Origin: Parasphingorhabdus marina DSM 22363
GTDB lineage: Bacteria > Pseudomonadota > Alphaproteobacteria > Sphingomonadales > Sphingomonadaceae
Assembly: GCF_900128895.1 (NCBI RefSeq)
Contig: NZ_FSQW01000001.1
Coordinates: 806,001-870,000, forward strand
Length of the DNA: 64,000 bases
Direction of reading: 5' to 3'
The notes beneath the pieces were generated by a model that ran no database searches, had not been told where the DNA came from, and worked only from the letters and a program-made list of their open reading frames with translations. The position numbers and the translations under genes were made by a program. Below are positions 28,577 to 37,086 of the stretch, piece after piece; positions within the stretch are counted from its first letter, which is position 1; every line of letters starts with the position of its first letter.

Positions 28577-29749
28577 ATGGCAGAAGCCTATATTGTAGAC
28601 GCAGTACGTACCGCAGGAGGACGCCGCGGTGGCCGTCTCGCCGGTGTTCACCCGGTAGATCTTGGCGCGGCAACGCTTGATGCGATTGCCGACCGCAATG
28701 ACTTTGACCCCTCTGCGATCGAAGACGTGATCACCGGCTGTGTGATGCAGGGCGGAGAGCAGTCGGGCGATGTTGGCCGCAACGCGGTTCTCGCATCGAA
28801 GCTGCCGGACAGCATCCCGTCGGTTTCTATCGACCGCCAGTGCGGTTCCTCGCAACAGTCGATCCAGTTCGCGGCCCAAGGCATCATGTCCGGCACCCAG
28901 GATATGGTCCTCGCGCATGGCATTGAAAGCATGACCCGTGTACCGATGGGATCAACCTTCAAACTGTTTAAGGATGCCGGCCTCGGCACCAACAAGTCCG
29001 AGCGGCTCGAAGAAGCCTATCCTGGCGTTCAGTTCAGCCAATTCATGGGCGCCGAAATGCTGGTGAAAAAGCATGGTTTTGACCGGTCCGACCTGGACCA
29101 GTTTGCGCTGGAAAGCCACCAGAAGGCGATTGCCGCGACTGAATCCGGGGCCTTTGCCAACGAGATTGTCGCGATGAAAGTCGAAACCCCGGAAGGTGAG
29201 GAAATGCACAAGGTCGATGAAGGTATCCGCTTTGACGCCTCGATGGAAAGCATCAGCGGCGTGAAAGTGCTGCAGGAAGGCGGCGCGATTACCGCGGCCA
29301 ATGCCAGCCAGATCTGTGACGGATCCAGTGCTGTATTGGTCTGCTCGGAACAGGCTTTGAAAGACCATGGACTGACGCCGCGGGCGAAGATCCTCAATCT
29401 GACGGTCACCGCGGGTGATCCGGTGATCATGCTCGAAGAACCGTTGTTCGCAACCGATCGCGCACTGGAACGGGCGGGCATGAAGATTGATGATATCGAC
29501 ATGTATGAAGTCAATGAAGCCTTTGCCCCGGTGCCTTTGGCCTGGCTCAAGCATACCGGTGCCGACCGCAGCAAGATCAATGTCCATGGCGGCGCCATTG
29601 CGCTGGGTCACCCGCTCGGCGCGTCGGGCACCAAGCTGATGGCAACCTTGCTCAACGCGATGGAGCAGAAAGGCGCGAAGACCGGCCTGCAGACCATGTG
29701 CGAAGGCGGCGGCCAGGCCAATGTCACGATTATCGAACGATTGAACTGA
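28577..29749 (+). CDS. Acetyl-CoA C-acyltransferase (thiolase)
   Basis: 390 residues, a full catalytic thiolase. The acyl-accepting Cys89 is in DRQCGSSQQS, the catalytic His in GGAIALGHPLG, and the second Cys in QTMCEGGG near the C-terminus. It cleaves 3-ketoacyl-CoA with CoA, or condenses acetyl-CoA units. It leads an operon with an SDR dehydrogenase and an enoyl-CoA hydratase, which together make three steps of beta-oxidation. Cytoplasmic. The ribosome site AAAGGAG precedes ATG 28577. Confidence 0.93.
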   Translation: MAEAYIVDAVRTAGGRRGGRLAGVHPVDLGAATLDAIADRNDFDPSAIEDVITGCVMQGGEQSGDVGRNAVLASKLPDSIPSVSIDRQCGSSQQSIQFAAQGIMSGTQDMVLAHGIESMTRVPMGSTFKLFKDAGLGTNKSERLEEAYPGVQFSQFMGAEMLVKKHGFDRSDLDQFALESHQKAIAATESGAFANEIVAMKVETPEGEEMHKVDEGIRFDASMESISGVKVLQEGGAITAANASQICDGSSAVLVCSEQALKDHGLTPRAKILNLTVTAGDPVIMLEEPLFATDRALERAGMKIDDIDMYEVNEAFAPVPLAWLKHTGADRSKINVHGGAIALGHPLGASGTKLMATLLNAMEQKGAKTGLQTMCEGGGQANVTIIERLN

Positions 29750-29774
29750 CGACAGACAGAAGAAAGACACAATA

Positions 29775-30557
29775 ATGGAACTCAATGAAAATATCTCCGC
29801 CGTGATCACTGGCGGTGCTTCCGGACTTGGCGCGGCCACGGCGCGGCGTCTTGCGGAAAAAGGCGTGAAGGTCGCGCTGTTCGATCTCAATGAGGAAAAG
29901 GGCGAAGCGCTCGCTTCGGAACTGGGCGGGGTCTTCTGCAAGGTCAATGTCACCGAAGACGAAAGCGTCGACGCCGGCTTTGAAAAAGCCCGCGCTGCAG
30001 TCGGACAGGAGCGCATCCTGGTGAACTGTGCCGGGATCGGCAATGCGATCAAGACCGCCAGCCGGTCCAAGGAAGACGGGTCGATCAAGCATTTCCCGAT
30101 GGATGCCTTCAATTTCGTCATTCAGGTCAATCTGGTGGGCACCTTCCGCTGTATCGCCAAATCGGCGGCCGGCATGCTCACGCTCGATCCGCTGGCTGAC
30201 GGCGATCGCGGAGCGATGGTCAACACCGCTTCGGTGGCGGCAGAAGATGGCCAGATCGGCCAGGCGGCCTATTCCGCGTCCAAGGGCGGCGTGGTCGGCA
30301 TGACATTGCCGATCGCCCGCGATCTGTCGCGCGAAGGTATCCGCGTCAACACCATCCTGCCTGGTATTTTTGATACACCGCTGCTCGCCGGTGCACCGCA
30401 AAATGTCCGCGATGCGCTGGGCGCCATGGTGCCGCATCCGCCGCGTCTGGGCGTGCCGGACGAATATGCGAAGCTGGCGCTGTGCATGATCGAGACCGGA
30501 TATTTCAACGGCGAGGATGTCCGGCTTGACGGCGGTATCCGAATGGCCCCGCGCTAG
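29775..30557 (+). CDS. SDR dehydrogenase, 3-hydroxyacyl-CoA type
   Basis: 260 residues of the classical short-chain dehydrogenase family, similar to type II 3-hydroxyacyl-CoA / 17-beta-hydroxysteroid dehydrogenase (HSD10). The cofactor loop is TGGASGLGAATA, the acidic residue in LFDLNEEKG favours NAD, and the catalytic Tyr166 is in AAYSASKGG. It lies 25 bases after the thiolase gene. The proposed role is oxidation of a 3-hydroxyacyl-CoA, from context. A terminator follows at once. Confidence 0.9.
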   Translation: MELNENISAVITGGASGLGAATARRLAEKGVKVALFDLNEEKGEALASELGGVFCKVNVTEDESVDAGFEKARAAVGQERILVNCAGIGNAIKTASRSKEDGSIKHFPMDAFNFVIQVNLVGTFRCIAKSAAGMLTLDPLADGDRGAMVNTASVAAEDGQIGQAAYSASKGGVVGMTLPIARDLSREGIRVNTILPGIFDTPLLAGAPQNVRDALGAMVPHPPRLGVPDEYAKLALCMIETGYFNGEDVRLDGGIRMAPR

Positions 30558-30573
30558 ACAGACTGGAACAAGG

Positions 30574-30601
30574 GGGCTGCGAAAAACTCGCGGCCCTTTT
30601 T
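30574..30601 (+). terminator. Rho-independent terminator between the SDR and enoyl-CoA hydratase genes
   Basis: A nine-base stem (30574-30582 with 30588-30596, one G-T pair) is followed by five T. The T-run ends 19 bases ahead of the next start codon, close to that gene's ribosome site. It may therefore act as a partial terminator or attenuator within the operon. Confidence 0.8.
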
Positions 30602-30620
30602 GTATCTGCAGGAGAAGCTG

Positions 30621-31493
30621 ATGACCGACTATACCCAGATCCTTTATGATGTCGCCGACAATATCGCGACGATCACGATCAATCGCCCGGACAAGATGAA
30701 TGCCTTCACCAATGTCATGCTGAAGGAAATGATCGATGCCTTTGATCGCATCGATGCGGATGATGATGTCCGTGCGGTGGTGGTAACAGGAGCTGGAGAT
30801 CGCGCCTTTTGTGCAGGCGCCGACTTGACGCCAGAAGGCGGCGGCAAGCCCTTCGCCAGCGAGGACCCGGTCGAGGATTATTCGGACTTGCGCGTGCGCG
30901 ATGGCGGCGGCAAACTGACCTTGCGGATTTTTCAGTGCCTCAAACCGGTAATCGCAGCGGTCAACGGCGTTGCAGTGGGCGTTGGTGCAACAATGCAGCT
31001 GCCAATGGATATCCGTCTTGCTGCGGATACCGCGCGCTTCGGATTTGTTTTTGCCCGGCGGGGCATTGCGCCCGATGCCGCGGCGAGCTGGTTCCTGCCG
31101 CATATTGTCGGGCGTCCGCTGGCCCTCGAATGGTGCATGACCGGCCGCGTGTTCGATGCCGACGAAGCGCTCAAGGGCGGTTTGGTGCGTTCGCTGCACA
31201 AGCGGGAAGAGCTGCTCGAGGCGGCCTATGCCATTGCCCGGGAAATTGTCGAGAACACGGCGCCGGTTTCGATAGCCCTGACGCGCCAGATGCTCTGGCA
31301 ACTGCCCCAGGGCGCGCATCCGATGGATACCCACCGGGTCGACAGCCGGCTCATTTACAATCGCGCCAAGTCTGCCGATGCCGCCGAGGGCGTGGCAAGT
31401 TTTCTTGAGAAACGCGCACCGGAATATCCGGACAAAGTGTCATCCGACATGCCGGACACCTTCCCTTGGTGGGACGAACCTGTTTATAAGTAA
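30621..31493 (+). CDS. Enoyl-CoA hydratase/isomerase family protein
   Basis: 290 residues of the crotonase superfamily. Oxyanion-hole blocks are GAGDRAFCAGADL and NGVAVGVGATMQLPMDIRLA. ATG 30621 has CAGGAGAAG upstream; the in-frame TTG at 30600 lies in the terminator and is rejected. It would hydrate an enoyl-CoA to feed the SDR and thiolase. Glu residues usual for hydratase catalysis are not clearly both present, so isomerase or hydrolase activity is possible. It is followed by the TetR gene after 23 bases. Confidence 0.9.
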   Translation: MTDYTQILYDVADNIATITINRPDKMNAFTNVMLKEMIDAFDRIDADDDVRAVVVTGAGDRAFCAGADLTPEGGGKPFASEDPVEDYSDLRVRDGGGKLTLRIFQCLKPVIAAVNGVAVGVGATMQLPMDIRLAADTARFGFVFARRGIAPDAAASWFLPHIVGRPLALEWCMTGRVFDADEALKGGLVRSLHKREELLEAAYAIAREIVENTAPVSIALTRQMLWQLPQGAHPMDTHRVDSRLIYNRAKSADAAEGVASFLEKRAPEYPDKVSSDMPDTFPWWDEPVYK

Positions 31494-31516
31494 CCTGTAT
31501 TGCGTGGGGGAAGAGC

Positions 31517-32149
31517 ATGAGTGTCGAAAAACTGGCGACAAAGGCAAATGACGAAGGCGCGCGCGAGAAGCTGATCGAAACGGCCAGCCAGATCATGCGC
31601 GAAGGTGACACGATCGACATTTCCTTCAGCGAACTGTCGGTGCGGTCGGGCCTGAACAGCGCTTTGGTCAAATATTATTTTGGCAACAAGGATGGCCTGA
31701 TGGAGGCGATCCTCGAACGCGACATGGACAATATCCTCGAGCAGATTGGCCTGCTCATCGAGAAGGACTGGCCGCCCGAGGACAAGCTGCGGCATCATAT
31801 TGGTGCGGTGATCGATACTTATTATGAATTTCCCTATCTCAACCGTTTGACCATGCGGCTGATCCGCGATGTTCCGCCGGAAGGGGCTCGCAATATTGCC
31901 GACAAATATCTGAAACCCCTGTCCGAGGCCTATAACATCTTTGTTGGCGAGGGGATTAAATCCGGCGTGTTTCGCGACATGAATCCGGATCTGTTCTATT
32001 CGGCGGTCACCGGTGCAGCGGACCGGTTTTTCACCGGAAAGCTGGTCTGGAAATATTGCTATGGCCGCGAGGATTTCGATGAACGCATGCGCGATGCCTA
32101 TCGGGAACAGACTGTGGATCTGATCATGGCGGGAATATTGGCGAAATAG
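31517..32149 (+). CDS. TetR family transcriptional regulator
   Basis: 210 residues. An N-terminal helix-turn-helix is seen in DISFSELSVRSGLNSALVKY and the following YYFGNKDGLMEAIL, the TetR hallmark. The C-terminal ligand domain is longer than average and hydrophobic. It lies in the middle of the catabolic island, co-directional with the hydratase, and probably binds an acyl-CoA or pathway intermediate. Its best candidate operators are the TTTAATC-containing repeats at 23439, 28522 and perhaps 35475. Confidence 0.9.
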   Translation: MSVEKLATKANDEGAREKLIETASQIMREGDTIDISFSELSVRSGLNSALVKYYFGNKDGLMEAILERDMDNILEQIGLLIEKDWPPEDKLRHHIGAVIDTYYEFPYLNRLTMRLIRDVPPEGARNIADKYLKPLSEAYNIFVGEGIKSGVFRDMNPDLFYSAVTGAADRFFTGKLVWKYCYGREDFDERMRDAYREQTVDLIMAGILAK

Positions 32150-32168
32150 ACCTTTCAGGGGAATGAAA

Positions 32169-33155
32169 ATGCAAAAACTGGCCGGATATGCCGCCGCGCT
32201 GATGACTTTGGGCGCGAGCCAGATTGCGCTCGCACATGGCGCGCAAGATCCGCATGCCCGGACCACACCGGCGGTCGAGGTCATGCCGATGGATCAGATG
32301 CTCAAGCTGTTTGGCTGGGACTTTGATAAAACCGAAATCCGGACCGAGACGCTGGCCGAAGGCTTCCATGTCCTGTTCGGGCTGGGCGGCAATATCGCGG
32401 TTTCGGTGGGCAAGGACGGCACGCTGATCGTGGACGACCAGTTCCCGCAGCTGATGCCCAAGATCAAGGCCGCGCTGGCCGAACTGGGCAGCGAGAAAGT
32501 CGATTTCGTGATCAATACCCATTGGCATTTTGATCATGCCGACGGAAACCTGACGCTGGGCAGGGAAGGCAGCTGGATCGTCTCGCAATCCAACAGCCGT
32601 GACAAGATGCTGAATGATCATGTCATCAATTTCGGACCCTTTGCAACCGAGCAAAAGGCTTATCCGGAACATGCCCTGTCCGACATCACTTTTGACAAGA
32701 CCATGCAGTTCCACATCAACGACCAGAAAATCGAGCTGGTTCATGTCGGACCGGCGCACACGACGGGTGACGCAGCGGTGATTTTCCGCGGCGTCAATGC
32801 GGTGCATATGGGCGATGTGTTCAACAATGCCGGTTATCCCTTCATCGACGCCGACAATGGCGGGGACATGGATGGCATGATTGCTTTTTGCCAGGCCGTG
32901 CATGATGCGATTGACGACGAAACCAAGGTCGTTCCCGGGCACGGCCCTGTCACCACGCGAGCGAAGCTGGCCCGCTATATCGCAGTTCTGACCATCGTCC
33001 GCGACCGGGTGCAGGCACTGATTGATGAAGGCAAAAGCCTGGATGACATTGTTGCAGCCAAACCGACGGCAGATTTCGATGAGGAGTTCCAGGCCAATCC
33101 GATGATGGTGCCCAGCTTCCTGAGCCGGGTCCATGCCAGCCTGACGCGGGACTAG
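32169..33155 (+). CDS. Exported MBL-fold metallo-hydrolase
   Basis: About 328 residues with a signal peptide (MQKLAGYAAALMTLGASQIALA). The zinc motif is NTHWHFDHADGN, followed by VGPAHTTGDA, GDVFNN and PGHGPVT, complete for a B-type metallo-beta-lactamase fold. ATG 32169 has AGGGGA at a good distance, while ATG 32163 is too close. This subgroup occurs often beside PQQ-dependent or acyl-CoA catabolic genes; the substrate here is not known. Its TAG stop shares a CTAG palindrome with the stop of the convergent methyltransferase gene. Confidence 0.87.
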   Translation: MQKLAGYAAALMTLGASQIALAHGAQDPHARTTPAVEVMPMDQMLKLFGWDFDKTEIRTETLAEGFHVLFGLGGNIAVSVGKDGTLIVDDQFPQLMPKIKAALAELGSEKVDFVINTHWHFDHADGNLTLGREGSWIVSQSNSRDKMLNDHVINFGPFATEQKAYPEHALSDITFDKTMQFHINDQKIELVHVGPAHTTGDAAVIFRGVNAVHMGDVFNNAGYPFIDADNGGDMDGMIAFCQAVHDAIDDETKVVPGHGPVTTRAKLARYIAVLTIVRDRVQALIDEGKSLDDIVAAKPTADFDEEFQANPMMVPSFLSRVHASLTRD

Positions 33156-33883
33156 CTGGTGACCACCAGCCGATAGCCGATATCGAGCGCGCCTCGTTCC
33201 ATCAGATCACCATAGCGGTCTTCCCACAGACCGGAGCCCAGGTCTTCGTCCAGCTTTTGCAAGGGTGCGGTGATATCATCCAGCTTGGCAAAGGTGGAAA
33301 TCGCCGACCGGACATCGGCATCGAGATAGGCATGCGGTCGTCGCCAGTAGGCACCGAGGAAGCCGTCGGTACAATCATGAGGGATGGGAACCGGTGCGAT
33401 TTCCACATCACCCAGAATCCGTCCATATTCCGGCATAACCGGCATGATCGGCTGGTCCAGTTCGACGATCTCCGGGATATAGTCGGCGAGCCAGAAATAG
33501 GGGGCGTGGGGATCGAAGGTGAGGATCACCAGCGGCCCTTTTGCCACGCGTCGCATCTCGCGGAGACCGGCTTCCAGATCGGTCCAGTGATGAACCGTCA
33601 AAATGGCCATGGCCGCGTCAAAGGACCGGTCCTCGAACGGCAGCGCCTCGGCGGCGCCCTGAAAGACCTTGCCGGCATCCGGTGGGCGCTGGCTGATCAT
33701 TTCGGCGGAAGGTTCCAGCGCCGTTACCGTGCGATCCGCCGGCTCATAGGACCCCGCACCGGCACCGACATTGAGGACCGATTGCGCGTCACCAAGCGCT
33801 GCATGTATGACCTTTGCAATGCGCGGATCGGGCTGGCGGAGACGGGAATAACCGGAGCCGATTCTGTCATAAAGCGCCGCCAT
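33152..33883 (-). CDS. Class I SAM-dependent methyltransferase
   Basis: 243 residues. Motif I is VLNVGAGAGSYE and a further block is FDAAMAILTVHHWTDLEAGL, a UbiE/arsenite-methyltransferase-like core. The protein ends at TAG 33154-33152 in a CTAG shared with the MBL gene. The substrate is not evident. No signal peptide. It is next to the DUF1330 gene (seven bases) and may belong to the same minus-strand transcript as the CoA transferase. Confidence 0.88.
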   Translation of the reverse strand: MAALYDRIGSGYSRLRQPDPRIAKVIHAALGDAQSVLNVGAGAGSYEPADRTVTALEPSAEMISQRPPDAGKVFQGAAEALPFEDRSFDAAMAILTVHHWTDLEAGLREMRRVAKGPLVILTFDPHAPYFWLADYIPEIVELDQPIMPVMPEYGRILGDVEIAPVPIPHDCTDGFLGAYWRRPHAYLDADVRSAISTFAKLDDITAPLQKLDEDLGSGLWEDRYGDLMERGALDIGYRLVVTS

Positions 33884-33890
33884 GCCGGGC

Positions 33891-34208
33891 CTAGTCCCGG
33901 GGTGGCAGGCCGTGCAACATGGTCAGGAACCTGAGCTCCGTTCCGGCCCGGCGGTGCTCGGACAGGGCCTGATAGTCGGGGTCATTATACCAGGCGGTCG
34001 CAGCCTCGGCACTGGGGAATTTGAACAATACCACCCGGCCTTCCGGCGGATGACTGCCTTCGAACGTGGTGGATGCGTCGTCAAAGGTGATGAACGTCCC
34101 GCCATGTTTTTTGAGGATCGGGAAAAAGCCCTTTTCATAGACCCGGTATTTCGCCGCATCATGTACGGTGAAGTTCGCCATGACGTGGACCGGCGCTGCG
34201 TCGCTCAT
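33891..34208 (-). CDS. DUF1330 family protein
   Basis: 105 residues of the ferredoxin-like alpha/beta-barrel DUF1330 family, with the block GRVVLFKFPSAEAATAWYND. These small proteins often accompany acyl-CoA or aromatic catabolism genes; their role is unknown. The start overlaps the CoA transferase stop by ATGA, so translation is coupled. Confidence 0.87.
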   Translation of the reverse strand: MSDAAPVHVMANFTVHDAAKYRVYEKGFFPILKKHGGTFITFDDASTTFEGSHPPEGRVVLFKFPSAEAATAWYNDPDYQALSEHRRAGTELRFLTMLHGLPPRD

Positions 34209-35422
34209 GTTGCATTCTCCTCTTTCGGCATGCCAAGCGCGCCGCGAACTTCGTCATTGTCCGCGCCGAGAGTCGGCGGGTCGGCATAGATATTGGCCGG
34301 GGTTGCGGAATAGTGGACCGGGTGGGTGATGGTGCGATATTTGCCGATTTTCTCGCCCTCGCGCTCCTGCCAGAAGCCGACCTGCTCGAGATGGGGATCT
34401 TCCAGAACATCACCGATTTTGTTGTAGCGCATCGCCGGGATATTATGTTCGTCGAGCAGTGCCAGCCATTCTTCGGATGTCTTGGTCGAGGCGATTTCCT
34501 CGATAATGCCATAGAGTGCGGTGATATTCTTTGTCCGCTCCGAATAAGTAGCGAAGCGCGGTTCGTCGAACACACCCGGCCGACCGCCGAGTTCAAAAAA
34601 CTTTCGCCACTGGGCGTCATTGTAAGGCACCAGTCCGATATAGCCGTCCCTGGTCGGATAGGGCTTGCGATTGGCGTTGATCGAGCGGGTATAGGCGAGC
34701 CGGCCATTGCCCGGGATGAAGGTTTCCCCCCACAGGTTCTCGACCATGTTGAACCAGGTGAAGGCCTCGAACATTGGCACCTGGACAAACTGTCCCTCGC
34801 CGGTCTTTTCCTTGTGATACATGGCCGCCAGCGTCGCATTGACTGCGAACAGCCCGATGGTCTTGTCGGCGATCAGAGACGGGGCATAGAGCGGCCGGCC
34901 GCTGTCACCGCGCATTTCGAAAAGCGAGGCAAAGCCGGACACGCATTGGATCAGGTCATCATAGGCCTGGCGATGCGAATAATCCCCGCCCTGACCGAAT
35001 CCGGCGCAATGGACGTAAACAATACCCGGATTCACGGCCTTGACGCTCTCATAGTCCAGCCCGAGCCGTTCCATGCCGGCGAGGCGGACATTGTGAAAAA
35101 ACACATCGGCATGTTTGAGCAGTTCGAGAATGACCGCCTTGTCGGCCGCATCCTTGCCGTTGAGTGTGACCGATTTCTTGTTGCGGTTGAGCGCGGTGAA
35201 AATCGGGCCGAGATCGCCGGTGGGATTGTCCCCGGCATGACGCATCATGTCACCGGCCATTTTGCCCTGACCATTTTCGATCTTGATCACGTCGGCGCCC
35301 ATGTCGGCGAAGTTCAGGGTGGCGAAGGGCCCGAGCACCACCGTCGACATGTCGACAATCTTGAGGCCCTTTAGCGGCCCCGTTGGTTCTTCGTCCCATT
35401 CCAGTTCGGGCCATCCGCTCAT
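34205..35422 (-). CDS. CoA transferase, CaiB/BaiF (class III)
   Basis: 405 residues of the family III CoA transferases. The start at 35422 (MSGWPELEW) has GAGGA upstream; in-frame codons up to 35608 would run into the promoter region and the divergent gene. The N-terminal block LKGLKIVDMSTVVLGPFATL is typical, and the catalytic Asp is expected in QAYDDLIQC. The enzyme moves CoA from one acyl-CoA to a free acid via an aspartyl anhydride. It is divergent from the thiolase-like gene, and both presumably belong to the catabolic island. Confidence 0.92.
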   Translation of the reverse strand: MSGWPELEWDEEPTGPLKGLKIVDMSTVVLGPFATLNFADMGADVIKIENGQGKMAGDMMRHAGDNPTGDLGPIFTALNRNKKSVTLNGKDAADKAVILELLKHADVFFHNVRLAGMERLGLDYESVKAVNPGIVYVHCAGFGQGGDYSHRQAYDDLIQCVSGFASLFEMRGDSGRPLYAPSLIADKTIGLFAVNATLAAMYHKEKTGEGQFVQVPMFEAFTWFNMVENLWGETFIPGNGRLAYTRSINANRKPYPTRDGYIGLVPYNDAQWRKFFELGGRPGVFDEPRFATYSERTKNITALYGIIEEIASTKTSEEWLALLDEHNIPAMRYNKIGDVLEDPHLEQVGFWQEREGEKIGKYRTITHPVHYSATPANIYADPPTLGADNDEVRGALGMPKEENAT

Positions 35423-35474
35423 CGACACTATCCTCAATTTAACAGGTGCATGAATATGGCTGTCTGTTATCAGT

Positions 35475-35492
35475 TTTAATCGATTGATGAAC
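35475..35492. promoter_or_regulatory. Possible third copy of the TTTAATC motif
   Basis: TTTAATCGATTGATGAAC lies in the 98-base divergent region between the CoA transferase and the thiolase-like gene. Only the left arm matches the copies at 23439 and 28522 well. It is listed for comparison and is weak alone. Confidence 0.25.
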
Positions 35493-35520
35493 TGTTTATT
35501 TGAGGGATGTTGTTTTGAAT

Positions 35521-37038
35521 ATGTCAGATCCGAAAGCGCCGGTCCTGGTCGGGGTTGGTGAATCGAGCGGAAAAGCTCTGAAAGCGGCGCAGGGCACCGA
35601 GTGGCCATCGACGGCAGAGCTGGCTTCTGCTGCGGTCAAGGTCGCGCTGGCGGACAGCGGAGCGGCGGAGAAACTGGCCGCTTCCGTTGATTGTCTGCTG
35701 TCCACGCGCCTGTTTCATGACAGCGGATTGCCGCATCCTTTTGGCTCGCCGGAAAACCATCCCGAAGCAGTGGCCATCGCGTCCGGGCTGGATCCTGCGA
35801 CACTGCTTTATGGCGATGTCGGCGGGCAGAGTCCGCAAAAGCATGTCAACCAGCTGGCCTGTGACCTGTATGCGGGCAAATATACCGCGGTTGTCATTGC
35901 CAGTGCGGAAAATACCGGCACGGTCAAACGGGCCCGGCGCAGCGAGAAGGCGCTGGACTGGAACCAGGCGGCCACGCGCGAGATGACCGACCTGCGCACG
36001 GACGATGACAAGATGCTCACGCCTTATGAATGGCGGCAGGCGATTATCGATATGCCGATGGCTTATGCGATGGTCGAAAATGCGCGACGGGACCGGCTGG
36101 GCTTGGACCGGGACAGCTATGCCCAGGACATGGCCCGCCTCTGGTCGGCCTTCTCTGAAGTCTCGATGACCCGCGAACATGCCCAGTTTGCACGCCACTG
36201 GACTCCGGAAGAGCTGCTTGAAGAGGCGCACGGCAATTACCGCCTCAACGATCCCTATCGCCGGTGGATGGTCGCACAGGATGCGGTGGAGCTGGGGGCT
36301 GCGGTAATCATGACGACGGCGGGTCATGCCGCGGAACTCGGGATTGCCGAAGACCAGATGATCTACCTCCACAGCGGGGCCGATGCGAGCGAACCGCTGA
36401 TGAGCCTGCGCCCGGACCTTTCGGTGTCTTCCGCGATGGAACATGCCTTCCCGACCGCAATGGATCTCGCTGGTCTGCAGGCGAAAGATATCGGCCCGAT
36501 GGATATCTACAGCTGTTTCCCCGTGGCGGTGTCGCTCGCCATCGACGCGCTCGGCTCACCCGACCGGGCGCCGGGCTCCTACACGCTGACCGGTGGCCTC
36601 AGTTTCTTCGGCGGGCCGGGCAACAGCTACAGCACGCACGGGATTGTCGCCCTGACCCAGGCACTGCGCAGGGACGGCAGCAGGCCCGGCCTGATCTCGG
36701 CCAATGGCGGCGTGATCAACAAGGAATCAGTCGGTATTTATGCCGCACATCCGGTGGAGGGCGGATGGTCACCAGACCGGATTGCCGCTCCGCACCGGAT
36801 CGGGAAGACCGACCATATCCGGGAGGAATATTATTTTGACGGCAAGGCCGTGATCAAAAGCTACGCCATGCCCTATGGCAAGAAAAGCCGCGGCGCCGCG
36901 AGCCTGTGGCTGGAAGATGAACAGGGGTTGCCCGCGATCGGCGTACTGCCGGACGCGCCGGAGGATACCGATCTCATCGGCATGACGGTCGACGTGCGGA
37001 CCGACGACAATCGTAACGTTGCAACATTGACGGGATAG
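35521..37038 (+). CDS. Thiolase-like protein (acetyl-CoA acetyltransferase family, SCP-x type)
   Basis: 505 residues of the thiolase superfamily in the subgroup found with acyl-CoA and sterol catabolism. The position of the nucleophilic Cys is occupied by DVGGQSPQKHVNQ, so no acyl-accepting Cys is evident. The C-terminal HGIVAL and NGGVINKESVG blocks are retained. A classical thiolase reaction is therefore doubtful; a retro-aldol, lyase or scaffolding role is possible. ATG 35521 is chosen, but TTG 35515 lies at a better distance from the GAGGGA at 35502-35507 and may be the true start. Confidence 0.82.
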   Translation: MSDPKAPVLVGVGESSGKALKAAQGTEWPSTAELASAAVKVALADSGAAEKLAASVDCLLSTRLFHDSGLPHPFGSPENHPEAVAIASGLDPATLLYGDVGGQSPQKHVNQLACDLYAGKYTAVVIASAENTGTVKRARRSEKALDWNQAATREMTDLRTDDDKMLTPYEWRQAIIDMPMAYAMVENARRDRLGLDRDSYAQDMARLWSAFSEVSMTREHAQFARHWTPEELLEEAHGNYRLNDPYRRWMVAQDAVELGAAVIMTTAGHAAELGIAEDQMIYLHSGADASEPLMSLRPDLSVSSAMEHAFPTAMDLAGLQAKDIGPMDIYSCFPVAVSLAIDALGSPDRAPGSYTLTGGLSFFGGPGNSYSTHGIVALTQALRRDGSRPGLISANGGVINKESVGIYAAHPVEGGWSPDRIAAPHRIGKTDHIREEYYFDGKAVIKSYAMPYGKKSRGAASLWLEDEQGLPAIGVLPDAPEDTDLIGMTVDVRTDDNRNVATLTG

Positions 37039-37086
37039 CGGAAAATATTTCTGTATATTTGCCATTTCCGGTGATATTTTCACCGA

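Noticed and set aside
29730-31334. 534-codon minus-strand frame opposite the SDR and enoyl-CoA hydratase genes
   Set aside because: It spans a terminator and two known genes on the other strand.
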